Below, in pieces: positions 43,701 through 59,790 of a stretch of DNA of 64,000 nucleotides; positions within the stretch are counted from its first letter, which is position 1, and each line of letters begins with the position of its first letter. The notes under the pieces are model-generated. The model was not told the DNA's origin. It saw only the letters and a program-made list of their open reading frames with translations, and did no database searches. The stretch comes from Zonotrichia leucophrys gambelii (Eukaryota; Chordata; Aves; Passeriformes; Passerellidae): positions 19,901,501 through 19,965,500 of the forward strand of contig NC_088176.1 in NCBI RefSeq assembly GCF_028769735.1, given 5' to 3'. Both the position numbers and the translations under genes were made by a program.

Positions 43701-46119
43701 TATTTAGCTTTTCTCCTGAGCACTGAAACTCGGGATTTCTTACCCTGAACAAAGCTATCCAGACTGATTGACTGACACCCTTTCCAGAAGGGCAGCAAAT
43801 AGCTGCTTATATCCTGGTGATTTCTGTGATTACAGTCTGATTAAGAACCCGTCATCTCAGTTCTAGTCATGGATCAGGCACCTCTGTGGCCCAGGAAGGC
43901 TGTTTAGTTTCTTCGCCTTCACCTTCTCTGTCAGGATCTGGAGAATGACCAAGTGTTTAAGCTGCAGTTTCACAGAAACTGTTACAGAACAGCATCATCA
44001 GGCTGTACCTTCAACACAGCCTGAACCAATCCAAACTGCTGGCCAGCACAGTCCTGCTGTCCTTGCCTCAGAGTGCCACATTCCTCCTTGGCACTAACAG
44101 AAGTGACACCAAGAAAGTTATTAATGTTCTCACCAGATCTCAGAGCAAAGATGACACCCACTATATGAGGACAGATCAAGGCCAGAATGGAAAGGCAAGG
44201 AGAAATGAATGGCCAATTAGATCAACTTCAGTCATCACAGGAGCACAGATTTTGTAATTCTTGAATCTTATGAGCATTTGAAACATTTTTTCAAGTGCAA
44301 GTATTAGATGCAGTATGGAAAGCGTGAATGGAAGGCCAGAGCAGAGTCTCTGGATGAGTTTTCACTATTAAAGCTAAATGGAGTTTATTGGGAAAGGACT
44401 CCTCTGCTATTATGAACAGAAGGAGCTCTGTTATTGCCTACAGCAGCCCTCACAGCCAGAAATGGATGGCCCAGAAGCTGAAGTGAGGTAGCAGACAGAC
44501 AAGAGGGGTCCTCTAGTTGGCAGAGCACTAGAGTGCAACTTGTCCACACAGCAAGTCAGAAGCAGAACTAGGTAGCTGCCCTTCTCTTTTCCTATGTAAT
44601 CTTTAACAATTTTAGCCATACAGTCTAGTGTTTTCTAGGCTAAGCATCTGTTAGAGCTTATTTTGGCTTTGCTTCAGGTCACAGTCTTGCTCTTGGGAAG
44701 GTATTTTGCCAAATGAAATAGAAACCTTCTGGCTCTGGTGCTTGTGAGCAGATATTTAAAATATTGTTTTTGTAAAGGACAACTTCTTTTGATAGGCTGC
44801 AAAAGAGCCAAATCCAACTTGATACATTATTACAATCCCTGGAAGCTCTGGTTGGTATTGATTAAAGATTCCATTTTAATGGAGCAGTCTTTGAGCCTTT
44901 GCAGAAGTTCTATCCCAAACCCAGAACTTGTGGTGACACAAACTGGACATTACTTAAAACAATTAAGCATCATGTTCTCCTTGCATAGCATGTGTCCTAT
45001 AATTTGACTTCAGCTGACAAAACAAATGTGTTTAGCAACAGCTAAGATACATTAAAATCAGTACTGCTATGAACCCACAGTTAGAATTATGTCTTAGGAA
45101 AGGCTTGCTATTACACAGGAAACAATTCTAGTTCCCATGCTGAACACAGATAATAATGACTGAACACTACATCATGTAAGCCATGTTAGATACTGGACTG
45201 TGCTCCAAGTCACTACAGAGATTATTGTATTTGCTTGAGTACCTCAGTCGCAGCAAAATATTGAAAGACTCTTCCTATGATATTGACGTGCAGTACAACA
45301 GGATACAGAACTGCCACGAGCAAGCAGACTGAAAAAAGTATATAAAAGTTTTCAAGGAAAGTGAATAAAAAGAGAACAAAAGTGTTCCAGGCTAAAAATG
45401 GTTTCTGCAAAACTCCAGCTGACATGGAGCCTCCTCACCTTTGGAGAGTTCTGTTGTAGGAGTCACAGTCACACAAAGCTAACAAGCGCTTCGAGGTGAA
45501 GTTTTGCTAACTTGCTGTAGCCAAACATCAGCAGCTCTACAGTTCTTAACCAACGACTCATACATTTCTGTGAGCCTTTATATACCCATAAAAAAGTACA
45601 AGGCTTCCACAGAAATGAGAAATATGTTCCACACATTACCTTTTTCCCCACAGCCCTCTGATTTACTGTAGATGGTGGCATGACTGATCATCTGACTACC
45701 ATCTGTCCAACATCTGCTTCCTAGTGAAACCACCCTGCAAATATAGCTAGCTGGCTCCAGGCTACCAGAACTCATCATGAATACCCTGTTGTATATTGAA
45801 GCTATCACTAATGCTGCTCCCTTAAAAAGATTCAGCATACTGACAGAGCCTGAGCTCTCTGGTGGGAGTGTGTGACAGTGATGCTATATTGCCATTAGCT
45901 TTTAACACTCAAATATCCTAACAATCCCCTAAACTCTGGAAGTAGACTACAGCAGCTTGTCTTGAAAGTCAAAAAAGAAAAGCCCAGAAAAAAAAACCCC
46001 AAAACAACGAAAACCAAAATGCAACAAATACCTCCCCATAAAAACAGAATCTAAAGCCAAACCCAGGAACCAGGAATTATTGAAAGATTTGCAACAATAT
46101 TACAAGCTTGGCATCATAC

Positions 46120-46159
46120 TTCTCTTGTGTAAGGTAGCATGGCACCTTACACAAGGGAA
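46120..46159. repeat. Perfect inverted repeat (hairpin, 16-bp stem, 8-base loop)
   Basis: Arms 46120-46135 and 46144-46159 pair along 16 bp with a single G-U pair; the core is CTTGTGTAAGGT against ACCTTACACAAG around the loop AGCATGGC. The stem is too short for a typical animal microRNA precursor (about 22-30 bp) unless outer pairing continues. Confidence 0.85.
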
Positions 46160-49100
46160 AGATTTTACGCTCAGGACAGCTACAAACACAGCTGAAGGTG
46201 CTTCAGTCATTTTCATACCCAGAGCTTGCTACAAATTATATTTAGGATTCCCATTCTATCCCCTAAAGGCATAGGTAAGCCGAGCCAAACCACTGACTAT
46301 TCCTGATTTCTATCTGAACTGTAAACCCTTTGGAGCTATATATCCTTTTGTGCCTGTATAGCTCTATCTGAACAGAAATAATATATCAGTTTTCCAGAAA
46401 TCCAGATCCCAGACTCAAAGCTACTGAAGATTTAAGGTGCCATGACCCAAATTCTGCTTGCAAAGTGAGTTTCTTGCAAACTCCCTCTAGACTCCTAAAT
46501 ATAGTTCTGTTTCCAATAACATGATTCTATTTAATGCCTTCTGCATTTAAACCCATAATCCTTTAATAAGTTTGGGAGTATTTGAAGATTTAAAAAACAA
46601 AACAAAAAACACACAACCCAACCAGAAAGCAGTTGGGCATCCCTGAAGTTGATAGTTTATTTGAGTAAGCCATAGGACAATAAAAGGCCAGACTGACCAC
46701 AGTAATAACTCCCAATGCTGACTTGAAGAAATTAAAAGCAGGCCAGGAAGCTTAATTCTAAATGTGTTTTCAATTGATCTTTGTTCCTGACTGTGTTTAA
46801 TGGTTAGCTGTTCAAGAAACCCTCTGGGGTTCTGCTAGTTGATTTCAAACTGGGAAACAACAAGCAGTACCACAGAGAGAGAGAGATGCTCTTCTTTTCA
46901 AGAGAGTGAATTTAAACACTGCTGAAAGGCCACATACTACTTGTCTCAGAAAAGCAAAAAAGAAAGATTTCTAGGCAGAGGTAGATAAGAGAAGGTGACA
47001 GGGCATGGCGAGGGATAGCTCCCATAAATGTACCATTGGCAGAAGGCAGCCTTGCTGGTAGCCACAGAAACAAATGAGTGGGATGATATTCAGTGGTGAA
47101 TCAGCTTGGTTTTTATTCCAATGCAAAAAAAGATATGCAAAGGGATGTCATCCAGAATAGCAAATGGCAAATGCCAAATTTTTGAGAGAATTAGAAAATC
47201 CACATAAAATCTAAAATCAGCTGTGGAAATACTGAACTTCTCATGTTGAATTACACTGTAAAAGTTGTGAAGTTGTAGCTGCAAATACAAATTTAACTTT
47301 TCAAAATGGGCCTGGAAATCAAACCTGAACAGTCTAATTGAGTGTGCTTATGTGCTCCCCTCTCTGCCACAATAACTCAAGTTGAGCAGTGCTGTGAAGA
47401 CCTGTGATTCAGCTGGAGTACTGGGCACTTGGAATCAACCCCTTGTTTGTGCAGACCAGTCCAACCAGCCTGATACAGTTTGCTCAGCCAATGCTGTATC
47501 ATGCTTTCTGATGCAGAAAGGCAAATTGGCAATCAGAATATAGAAGGTGAATTCATATGTCAGCGCTCATGGTATTTGAAATCCAGACAGATTGGTTAGG
47601 ACAGTACTTAGCAGAGAGTAACCCTTGCAAGGTTTGATACCAGATGAAATTAAATTTTGCTGCTGCACCTGAGATCTCAGCAGCATGAACTCATCTCAGC
47701 TGAAGAATTATTTCTAATTGGGAAACAGTGTGGATACAATACTGTTCTCCTTAGGCTAGTTGAAGACTTCTTCTCTTTCCAAAGTGCACAGGGTCTGGGT
47801 CAGGAAATACCCTCTTCAGCTTCCTCTCAAAGCTGTTTCCTCAAAGGGTAAGGTCTTTCCCACCTTCCCTCAGAAAACTGCATATCCTACACATAAACTT
47901 ATCCTCTACAGGATCATGAGTCATATTTCACAGAAGTGGAAACCTGAGATTTAAAGGTTAAATGACTCCCCCAAAGTCAGTGGAACAGACAAGGGGATAA
48001 TACTATCCTAATTGTTTTCAAGCACTTCACATTGTAAGAGCTAAAGCATTACCCAAAGTATGTCTCTAGCATTTTTTCAGTTATATGGATGCCTTGCCTT
48101 AACATCCCCCAAATGCCAGCAACAGAAATGCATTGGGGCCTCAGGTCTCCCAGGCTCCTACACAGAAAATGTTCCCTCAATTTTATTCCCACTGCTCCTT
48201 TCCAGCTCCTATTTCTATATGCAAATCATTATCTTCTTACCTTCTCTCCCTCACTGCCCACTTACTCACCCAACACATCATGATGCAGCTGCCTCAAACT
48301 GGAAGACAGCTGTGAAGGGACAGAAAACACTGTTAGACCCTGGTGATATACAAATCATAAGTATTCACAAAATAACATTTTTGCTATTACACATCTTGGC
48401 AGGTCTCCCTCCACCATCAAATGAAATATCTCTTTTCCATTCTAGTTACTTCACTTCTGCATGCAGATTTTGTCTCAAGACACCAAATCAAATGTTTGTG
48501 CTGAATGACACAGCAAACATTGCCAGTCTCAAAAGTCTTGTTCAACACTTTAGAGGACACATGCAATTTTGGTCTGAGCTGAAATGTACAAACAATGGTC
48601 ATTTTGACCCATGCCATAAAGGGCACCAAGGAAAAGGATTTGCTTACTGACAGGAGAAGTAAAGTTGTAAAGTGATTGTATAAGAACAAGGGAATGGAAA
48701 ATGAAATTATCTTCCCAACAAATAGCACACTGACACATTAGCTGTTAGAAGTGTTAGAAGTTTGTAATATTTGAAATCTGCCTGCACAAGAACTTTCACA
48801 CTTATCTGCTATCAGTGGCACTATGCATAATTTTATTTGGGTGTCAGGTATTACAGGACACAGCTCTTCTCTGTTACAAATGCTTTTAAGTCAAACACAG
48901 CAGCAGCAAGTTACCAGACAAAGGAACACTGTGTTTAAGGCTGCCTGCCAGAGATGACTTATTCAAGTTGATTACATGGAAAGGAGAGTAGTGCTGCCAC
49001 ACTTCTACCCCATACTCCCTGGGGAAGAAAAAAAGCCAAGAGTCATATCTAGGTTTCCTTCAGTTCTCACTGCATGGGGTAGGCAGAAATAATATCATGA

Positions 49101-49615
49101 CACAGGGTTGGATTTTGCAGAGTAGTGCACCCAACTGCTCTGCTAGGTCAATGCAAGCACATTCTACCTTAGTTTTAAGTACAATCAGTATATAAAATGC
49201 CTCTCATTTGAAAGCTGAGTCTGTCCATGATTTGAGTCAAAAGCAGAAAAGAATCATTATTTTAGATCATCAAGAAGCAGGAATGTCTTGAGAGTTTGAG
49301 GAGCTCAGGCTCTCATCAAAAACCCAAACCACCTTTCATTTCCATATATTTCAGCAAAATTTGGGGTTATACTTTCATATATCACATCTTAAGGTTGCGT
49401 AGTCTTAATATCTGTAAGTAAATTTCTCCCTAATTTTCCTATGTGAAATGAAGGTAGGATTTTATTAATTATGAGGAATTAAGGTACAATTGCAGTAAAA
49501 TTAACAAATTCTATCTCATTGATTCAACCTTAATGGTTACTAACCTAAGAAAAACTGCTGCGTGAAATACATGTAATAAACACTGGTGGGAAAAGCCGTA
49601 TGCACCGATTCCCAC

Positions 49616-49860
49616 TTACGCTGCTCACTTCAAAGGCGGCAGGGTGAAGTCAGCAATTAATTAGCAGCGAGCGGCCGGCAGGCTGCGGCGGCTCCCACAG
49701 CCCCTGGTGCGGGAGCGGCCCCGCGGCTCCGGCCGGGCCCCGCGCGCCCTCTGGCGGCGAGCGCCGCGCAGCCCCCGGCAACGGGAGCCGGCTGCCGCCG
49801 GGGAAGGAGCGAATTCCCTCCGGCGGGCACGACAGGCAGCGCCTTCGGAAAGGTCTGTCT
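49616..49860. other. Orphan CpG island, possible promoter
   Basis: About 240 bp of very high GC and CpG content stand alone in AT-rich DNA, 5.1 kb upstream of EIF3F. It contains GCGGCCGGCAGG, CGGCCCCGCGG and CGCGCGCCC-type blocks. Open frames on both strands come from composition; none resembles a known protein. A CpG island of this kind usually marks a promoter, so a short first exon of an unseen coding or noncoding transcript on either strand is possible. Confidence 0.6.
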
Positions 49861-50012
49861 GCACCATAAAATACACTGCTGGCTACGCTTCTATAGAATA
49901 TTAGGACTAGCATTTTCAGCCAGGTAACACAGCCAGGAAAAGACTGAACACACGACTGTACAGACGGCGGGAGAGGCATGGTATGAGACAATAGAAGACT
50001 CTTCCAGAATAT

Positions 50013-50235
50013 TGCAGAATCATAGATTCATTTACATTGAAAAAGACCTCTAGGAGGATCAAGGTCAACTGTTTACCTGCCACTATCAAGCCCACCACTA
50101 AGCCATTTCCCGAAGTGCCACATCTACACATGCTACTTCCCTGATCCAGTGTTCGACAACCATTTCAGTGAGTAAATCTTTTCTAATATCCAATCTAATC
50201 CTGCTGCAACTTCAGGTTATTTCCACTTTCAGAAT
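50013..50235 (-). mobile_element. CR1 LINE fragment, 3' end
   Basis: The + strand carries the complement of a CR1 3' end: GAATCATAGATTCATTTA, AAAAGACCTCTAGGAGGATCA, CCACCACTAAGCCATTTCCC and, further along, TTTTCTAATATCCAATCTAA. This is the same block order as in standard avian CR1 tails. It is heavily mutated and has no open frame. It lies just downstream of the CpG-rich island at 49.6-49.9 kb. Confidence 0.8.
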
Positions 50236-51509
50236 AAAAGCAATTAGCCATGGATCCCAGCACTATGCAGCAATTTACAAAATTAGAACAAAAAACCCAC
50301 CACCAAACCTACCTTCTCTTCTTGAAGAGCCTATTCCAAGTTTTTACTGATCCATTCCCATTAAAGCCTGAGGGGTTACAGTACTGCCACATCAAAAATC
50401 TGCCTTTCAAATGAAAATGCCCTTTACTGCAGTTTTTAAAGGTAGCTCACCCATCTTTTTTTGACAGATCTCTCATTGGAAGCAGTGGAACTCTACATGC
50501 AAGAACTAAATAAAAGCAGCTACAGAAATAGGTTTTGGGACATACTTTGACAATTTAAAAATTTCAACACTTCTCTGAGCCAAATATCTGTACCATTTGG
50601 GGTTTAGGATACTTTATTTCCACAGCCATTCTTCAGTGAGTATGTGTTCCCATTTTCCCTTCCTCACTAAGTATAAAACTCCAACCATGAAAGTGTCTGT
50701 TGCCAGCCTATGGGCATTGCTGTCTGTTAGTTTTCACTGCAAGTTTTGTTATTTCTATATTATTATATATTATTTATATAGCAACTAAAAAGCCCCAAGC
50801 AGCCCCCAGTGTGCTATTTTTGATCACCTAATGATAACTTCCATGGCCACTCTAACTTTAGCAAAGGTATATTCTTTTATCTACATGGTATGCAATTGAC
50901 ACTATGCCTCATTATTTTTAGATGGTATTTGGATTTTCACTTTAAGCATTACCTCAGTAGTCCTATGTGTCAGTGTTAATTCTCTGTTAATTAAGGCAGC
51001 CCCATAAAACATGACACAAAAGCAGAAAAGGGCCTGAATCCTTTTTGCTGAAATGATGAGGCTGAGTCAGCTGATGCATTGCAGTGGGAGCTGGTGGCTG
51101 TCAACAGCTGTCTTTCATCCACTGGTAATCTCAGATGCATCAGTATCTAAGACATCTGATGAAGAATAAATAAGGGAGCTATTATCTTTTTTGAATAGGA
51201 AAAAAACAAAGACAACCCCCAAACAAACAAACCAACCCCTCACAACCCAGAACCTGAAGCCATTGCCCATGACTGCACCATGTATAGATCCTGGACAGAT
51301 TTATAATGGATCCTTGCATGGTTTAACCCAGGCAGCAGCCAAGCAGTGCCCAGCCTCTCACTCACAGCTCCGACAGTGGGATCAGGGAGAGAATCAGAAG
51401 GGTAAAAGCTGGAACACTCATGGGTTGAGATACAGTTCAATAGGGAAAGCAAAAGCCATCCACACAAGCAAAACAGAACAAGGAATTAATTCACTGCTTC
51501 CCATGGACA
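50236..51509. other. Intergenic sequence between CR1 and LTR
   Basis: AT-rich, without a recognisable gene. A TATATTATTATATATTATTTATA-like run lies near 50755, and an A/C-rich simple stretch at 51200-51235. Confidence 0.6.
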
Positions 51510-51515
51510 GGCAGG

Positions 51516-51824
51516 TGTTATGAAGCTGAGCAATGCAGAGTCCCCAGGCAGGTGCAAGAGAGAGCCCTTTATTGCAAAACCCAGGCCTTTTTAAGCAGTT
51601 AGCCCCTTATCAGCTACCTTCCATTTAAGCACAACAAATGTAATTCAACCAGCAGCCATAAGCCAAAATGTGAGCACATAATGGCTGCATAACTTGTTTT
51701 TCTGCCTCCAATTCAGCTGAGTCACTTTCCCATAGTCCTTTCCTACTCAGCCAAGTAGCAGGCCTGAGCCACACTTGGACAAGGATAACAAGGCCCTTCT
51801 TTTATTAAGGCTTTACCTGCAACA
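51516..51824 (-). mobile_element. Solo LTR, ERVK-like (family B)
   Basis: A 309-bp element with TG and CA ends, flanked by the exact 6-bp duplication GGCAGG (51510-51515 and 51825-51830). On the minus strand it has a TATA-like TTAAAAAG (about 51588-51594) and a canonical AATAAA (51568-51573) 15-20 bases further on, followed by a GC-rich R/U5-like tail. This spacing is that of an LTR in which promoter and polyadenylation signal overlap. The sequence differs from family A. No retroviral internal region is next to it. Confidence 0.85.
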
Positions 51825-51830
51825 GGCAGG

Positions 51831-52576
51831 TGTGCAGCCATCTTCAGGGAGCAGGACCTCATCACCTGTACCCGTTATTTGGGAAGACAAAAAACCATCA
51901 CTCCCAACATGCCCCACTTCATGAATTGAGCATGATGTCATATGGTCTGGAATACCCCTTTGGTCAGTTTGTGTCACCTGACTGTGTCTTCTTCCAGCCT
52001 TGTAGACAGAATGTACAGCAGGAAACTGTTTTCATAATAAAGGAATAAAGAAAACCATTAAATCCCATGACACTAACCAGATAAAACTGCATCCTGAAAT
52101 GAGGAATCAAATCAATTGTACATATTCCACTTTACCTGTAATGCAATATAACAATTTTCCCCTAGAGCAAGAAATTATGTTAATTTCAGTAATACAAGCA
52201 AGATAAGAAGATGGCTACTGATAAAGAAATTACACATCACCAATGAAAGTGCAGCTGACATGACAGCAAATGCAATAATAATGACTCAGTCACAATCAAG
52301 GACTACAAAGAGAAATATTACAAGAGCAGAGCTTGGAAACAATTATATTCATCATAGAAATCAGATGCAAAGAAACCTAGCAAGGGACACTGTAAAATCA
52401 GAAGGCCTTGAGTTACCATGCTAATCCATGCACACGTAAGAATGTGTTTTCAGTGTCCCTCTAGGCAGACAAATGCTACTGCAGTGGGGTAGTATCTGAA
52501 CATCTTAATCCCATCAGTAGATCTATGTCAAGTTTTTACCAATAGGCACCATTGATAAGCGTATCTACCCTCCTCT
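51831..52576. other. Spacer between two solo LTRs
   Basis: About 750 bp of unremarkable AT-rich sequence. It shows no retroviral gene remnant, which argues that the two LTRs are separate solo insertions and not the ends of one provirus (they also belong to different families). Confidence 0.65.
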
Positions 52577-52582
52577 AAAAGT

Positions 52583-52874
52583 TGTTATCTTATTGCAGGG
52601 GTTCCATGCAGTTGTCTCATTATCACAAAAGTTTCATACCTTCTTGGTGTTTTCTCCTGGGCAGCGCCTTTCTTCTTCTTCAGAAAACAACCAACCGACT
52701 CCAGTTCCCCTCTCAACCTACTCTTTTATAGCACTCTTCTTCTCATTGGTTACACCTGTGGCCTGTTAAAGTCAGGCCTGCTCCTAATCTTTGCTAATTG
52801 GCCCAGCTGCAACTCCTTAGGGGTAAGATTACTTTCTACACCATCTTTATTTTCTTATATTCTATCCCCCTACA
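52583..52874 (-). mobile_element. Solo LTR, ERVK-like (family A, copy 2)
   Basis: A 292-bp element with TG and CA termini and the exact 6-bp duplication AAAAGT at 52577-52582 and 52875-52880. It is clearly the same family as the copy at 31.26 kb: they share long stretches around the TATA box (here 52723-52731) and the ACTCCAGTTCCCCTCTC and GCAACTCCTTAGGGGTAAGA blocks. They differ by small indels and substitutions. It is oriented to the minus strand and lies 2.1 kb upstream of the EIF3F promoter. No internal viral genes are present. Confidence 0.88.
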
Positions 52875-52880
52875 AAAAGT

Positions 52881-53854
52881 AACCTGATACTTTGTGAAAC
52901 ACTATTAATTATAAAGGTCTTCATTTTTCAGCAGTCATTTAGCAAGGAAAAAACAGTTTTATAGCTTGGACAAATCTTCTCCAGGCACGATCACATGATT
53001 GATCTTCTTATCATTAGATTTATACAATGTTTGTATTGAGTGGGCTTTGTATGAGCCAACCACTGGTCTTGGACTTTTGAGATACAGGCTATCCATCTTC
53101 ACTCTCTGACACCCTGTGCAGCAACTGGACATCAACTGATTAAAAGAAGGTTATCACAGTTGCCAGTTTTGAAGCACAACTGCTGCTTCATATTAAGTTG
53201 CCCAATTTTAAGGTGAAAACATAAAGTATAATGGGCTATTACAGAGCCTTGCTTGCTCCATATGACTCTGCAGCTGACTATGTCAAGTTAAGCACCAAGC
53301 CCAGCTTGATGCAAGCAAGAATGAGATCAAACAGCTACTCTCTTAACAAGAACACCTTGCACATTAGACTCCTCAATGACACATCAAAGCTCTGGGAACA
53401 GAAACGTTTTAAAGCTTTATGCAATTTCACCCAGCCACACCTACGAGAAATGAAGGCTGCACGGAGAAAGCCTAAGAATAGGAGATCGAGTTTTTACTGG
53501 TACACAGACCTGGAAGTGCTTTTATGAAGAGATAAAATCTGTTCATGCTCCCATACATTAGCTCTGCTTTGTAGTGTTGAAAGGTGTTTCCCACTTATGT
53601 AAGAGAAGCAGACTGCTTCCACATAAGCAGAACGTGTGATCCTTTTATTGAGGTGCTTCTGTTATACTCGGGAGCCTTCTTCAATGACATAGCTGAAACT
53701 GCTCATTTCCTGATGACCTTAAGGCCTCAACTAATGAAGCAGAGAAAACTCCAAAAGCCATCTGTCATGATAAAATGGTTAACAAAGAGAAAGCAAAATT
53801 TGGAAAGAATGCAGTCCCCTTAGCATCTATTGAAAGCATATATGTTTCATTTCA
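52881..53854. other. Unique sequence between LTR and CR1
   Basis: Two consecutive + strand open frames (53231-53527 and 53584-53823, 98 and 79 codons) show no known similarity and lack splice or promoter support. I do not call a gene. Confidence 0.55.
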
Positions 53855-54185
53855 CAGAATATCAGAATATCTTCGGGTGGAAGGGACCCACTGGTCCAGG
53901 AGTCACACCATGTGTCTGACAGCAGTGTTCAAGCACTTCTTGAATTCCGTCTGATGGTTGAATTCAGGCTGGTGCTGCGACCACTTCCCTGGCGACCCTG
54001 TTCCCTGTTCCCACCACCCTCCGGGTGAAGAGCCTTTTTCTAACATCCAAATTAAATCTCCCTGACACATTCTCAGGCCGTTCCCCTGGCTCCGTCAGTG
54101 CCACCACAGACATCAGTGCCTGTCCCCCCGCCTCCCCTCACGAGGGAAGAGGCTTCGGGCTGCGATGAGGTTTCACCACCTCAGC
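53855..54185 (-). mobile_element. CR1 LINE fragment, 3' end (divergent)
   Basis: Contains the complement of the CR1 tail: AGAATATCAGAATATC, GGGTGGAAGGGACCCACTGG and CTTTTTCTAACATCCAAATT, followed by a GC-rich CR1-type ORF2 end. It has no open frame. It abuts the EIF3F CpG island and marks the upstream edge of the promoter-proximal unique sequence. Confidence 0.75.
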
Positions 54186-54683
54186 GATTCCTGCCCCACC
54201 CGCACAGCTGCGCTGCTCGGGAGCGAACCCACGGGCACTACAAGTGACAGGCGAGTGTCAACCAGTAAGTGAATTTGCTGAGCAGTCACTAAACCTTGGA
54301 TAGGGACAACCAGCATTTCCTCTTGACAGAATACTTGACAACCATTTATTCTTCTATTGAGGCAATAATGACTAACAGCACTTGCTCGTCTCACAGAACC
54401 AAGGCCCCAAGGGGTGCATAGCCCCGCATCCAGCACTACTGGAGCACCTTCCCGGGCGCCGCGCCGCCCAGCTGCGTTTGCAGCGCCACCACTGGGAGCC
54501 GTGAGGCAGCCCCGGCCGCCTGCGCCCTCACGGCGCCCCGAGCCCGCGGCAGCGGCCCTGCCGTGCCCGGCCCGCCCGCACGAGGGCGCTCACCCGGCCC
54601 GGCCAGGGGAGCGCGCGGCACAGCACCACACACCAGGCACCACCCCGCTGCCTACTACGCAGCGCTGAGCGGCGTCTCCGCAG

Positions 54684-59482
<4,799 letters not shown>

Positions 59483-59790
59483 AGAAACTTTTGCCACCCT
59501 ACACTTTAAGGAGCCTGAAGAATGAGCAGATACACTTTTCTGTGGTGTTAGAAACTTCCTTGGACTGTAATTTAATGACCTACATGACTTGGTTTACATG
59601 GTTATTTCCATTGCTCTGAAAAGCCCCTAACATGTTTTAGAAAATGAATGGGAGCAGCTGCAGTTCAGTTGAGCCTGGTATTTTAAAATGGAATAAGAGA
59701 ATCTTATGTCTTGTGGATTTGTCTACTTGTATAACAAAATACAGCTTTATTGCAAGAATGTATTTGGAATAAAAGTTCCATTGCAGTGGC
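59483..59790 (+). other. EIF3F: EIF3F 3' untranslated region
   Basis: The sequence from the stop codon to an estimated cleavage site about 15-20 bases past the AATAAA at 59768-59773. The end point is an inference. A further AATAAA at 60891 could serve as a distal site, but nothing supports its use. Confidence 0.7.
59768..59773 (+). terminator. Polyadenylation signal AATAAA of EIF3F
   Basis: A canonical AATAAA hexamer lies 286 bases after the stop codon, the first one downstream of the coding region. Confidence 0.75.

Larger units (their letters stand above)
36371..49615. other. Gene-poor sequence
   Basis: No exon or RNA gene recognised. It contains the longest open frame of the window (48060-48650 on the + strand, 196 codons), which shows no known domain, a biased hydrophobic/Ser composition and several overlapping alternative frames. 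A short GA run lies near 46877 and an A/C-rich tract near 46590. Confidence 0.6.

Noticed and set aside
44340..44560. Possible further LTR: a complement of CCCAATAAACTCC near 44380
   Set aside because: I could not find matching TG/CA ends or a target duplication, and no TATA-like element lies at the right distance.
51516..52874. The two neighbouring LTRs as ends of one provirus
   Set aside because: They belong to different families, each has its own target duplication, and the spacer has no retroviral remnant.
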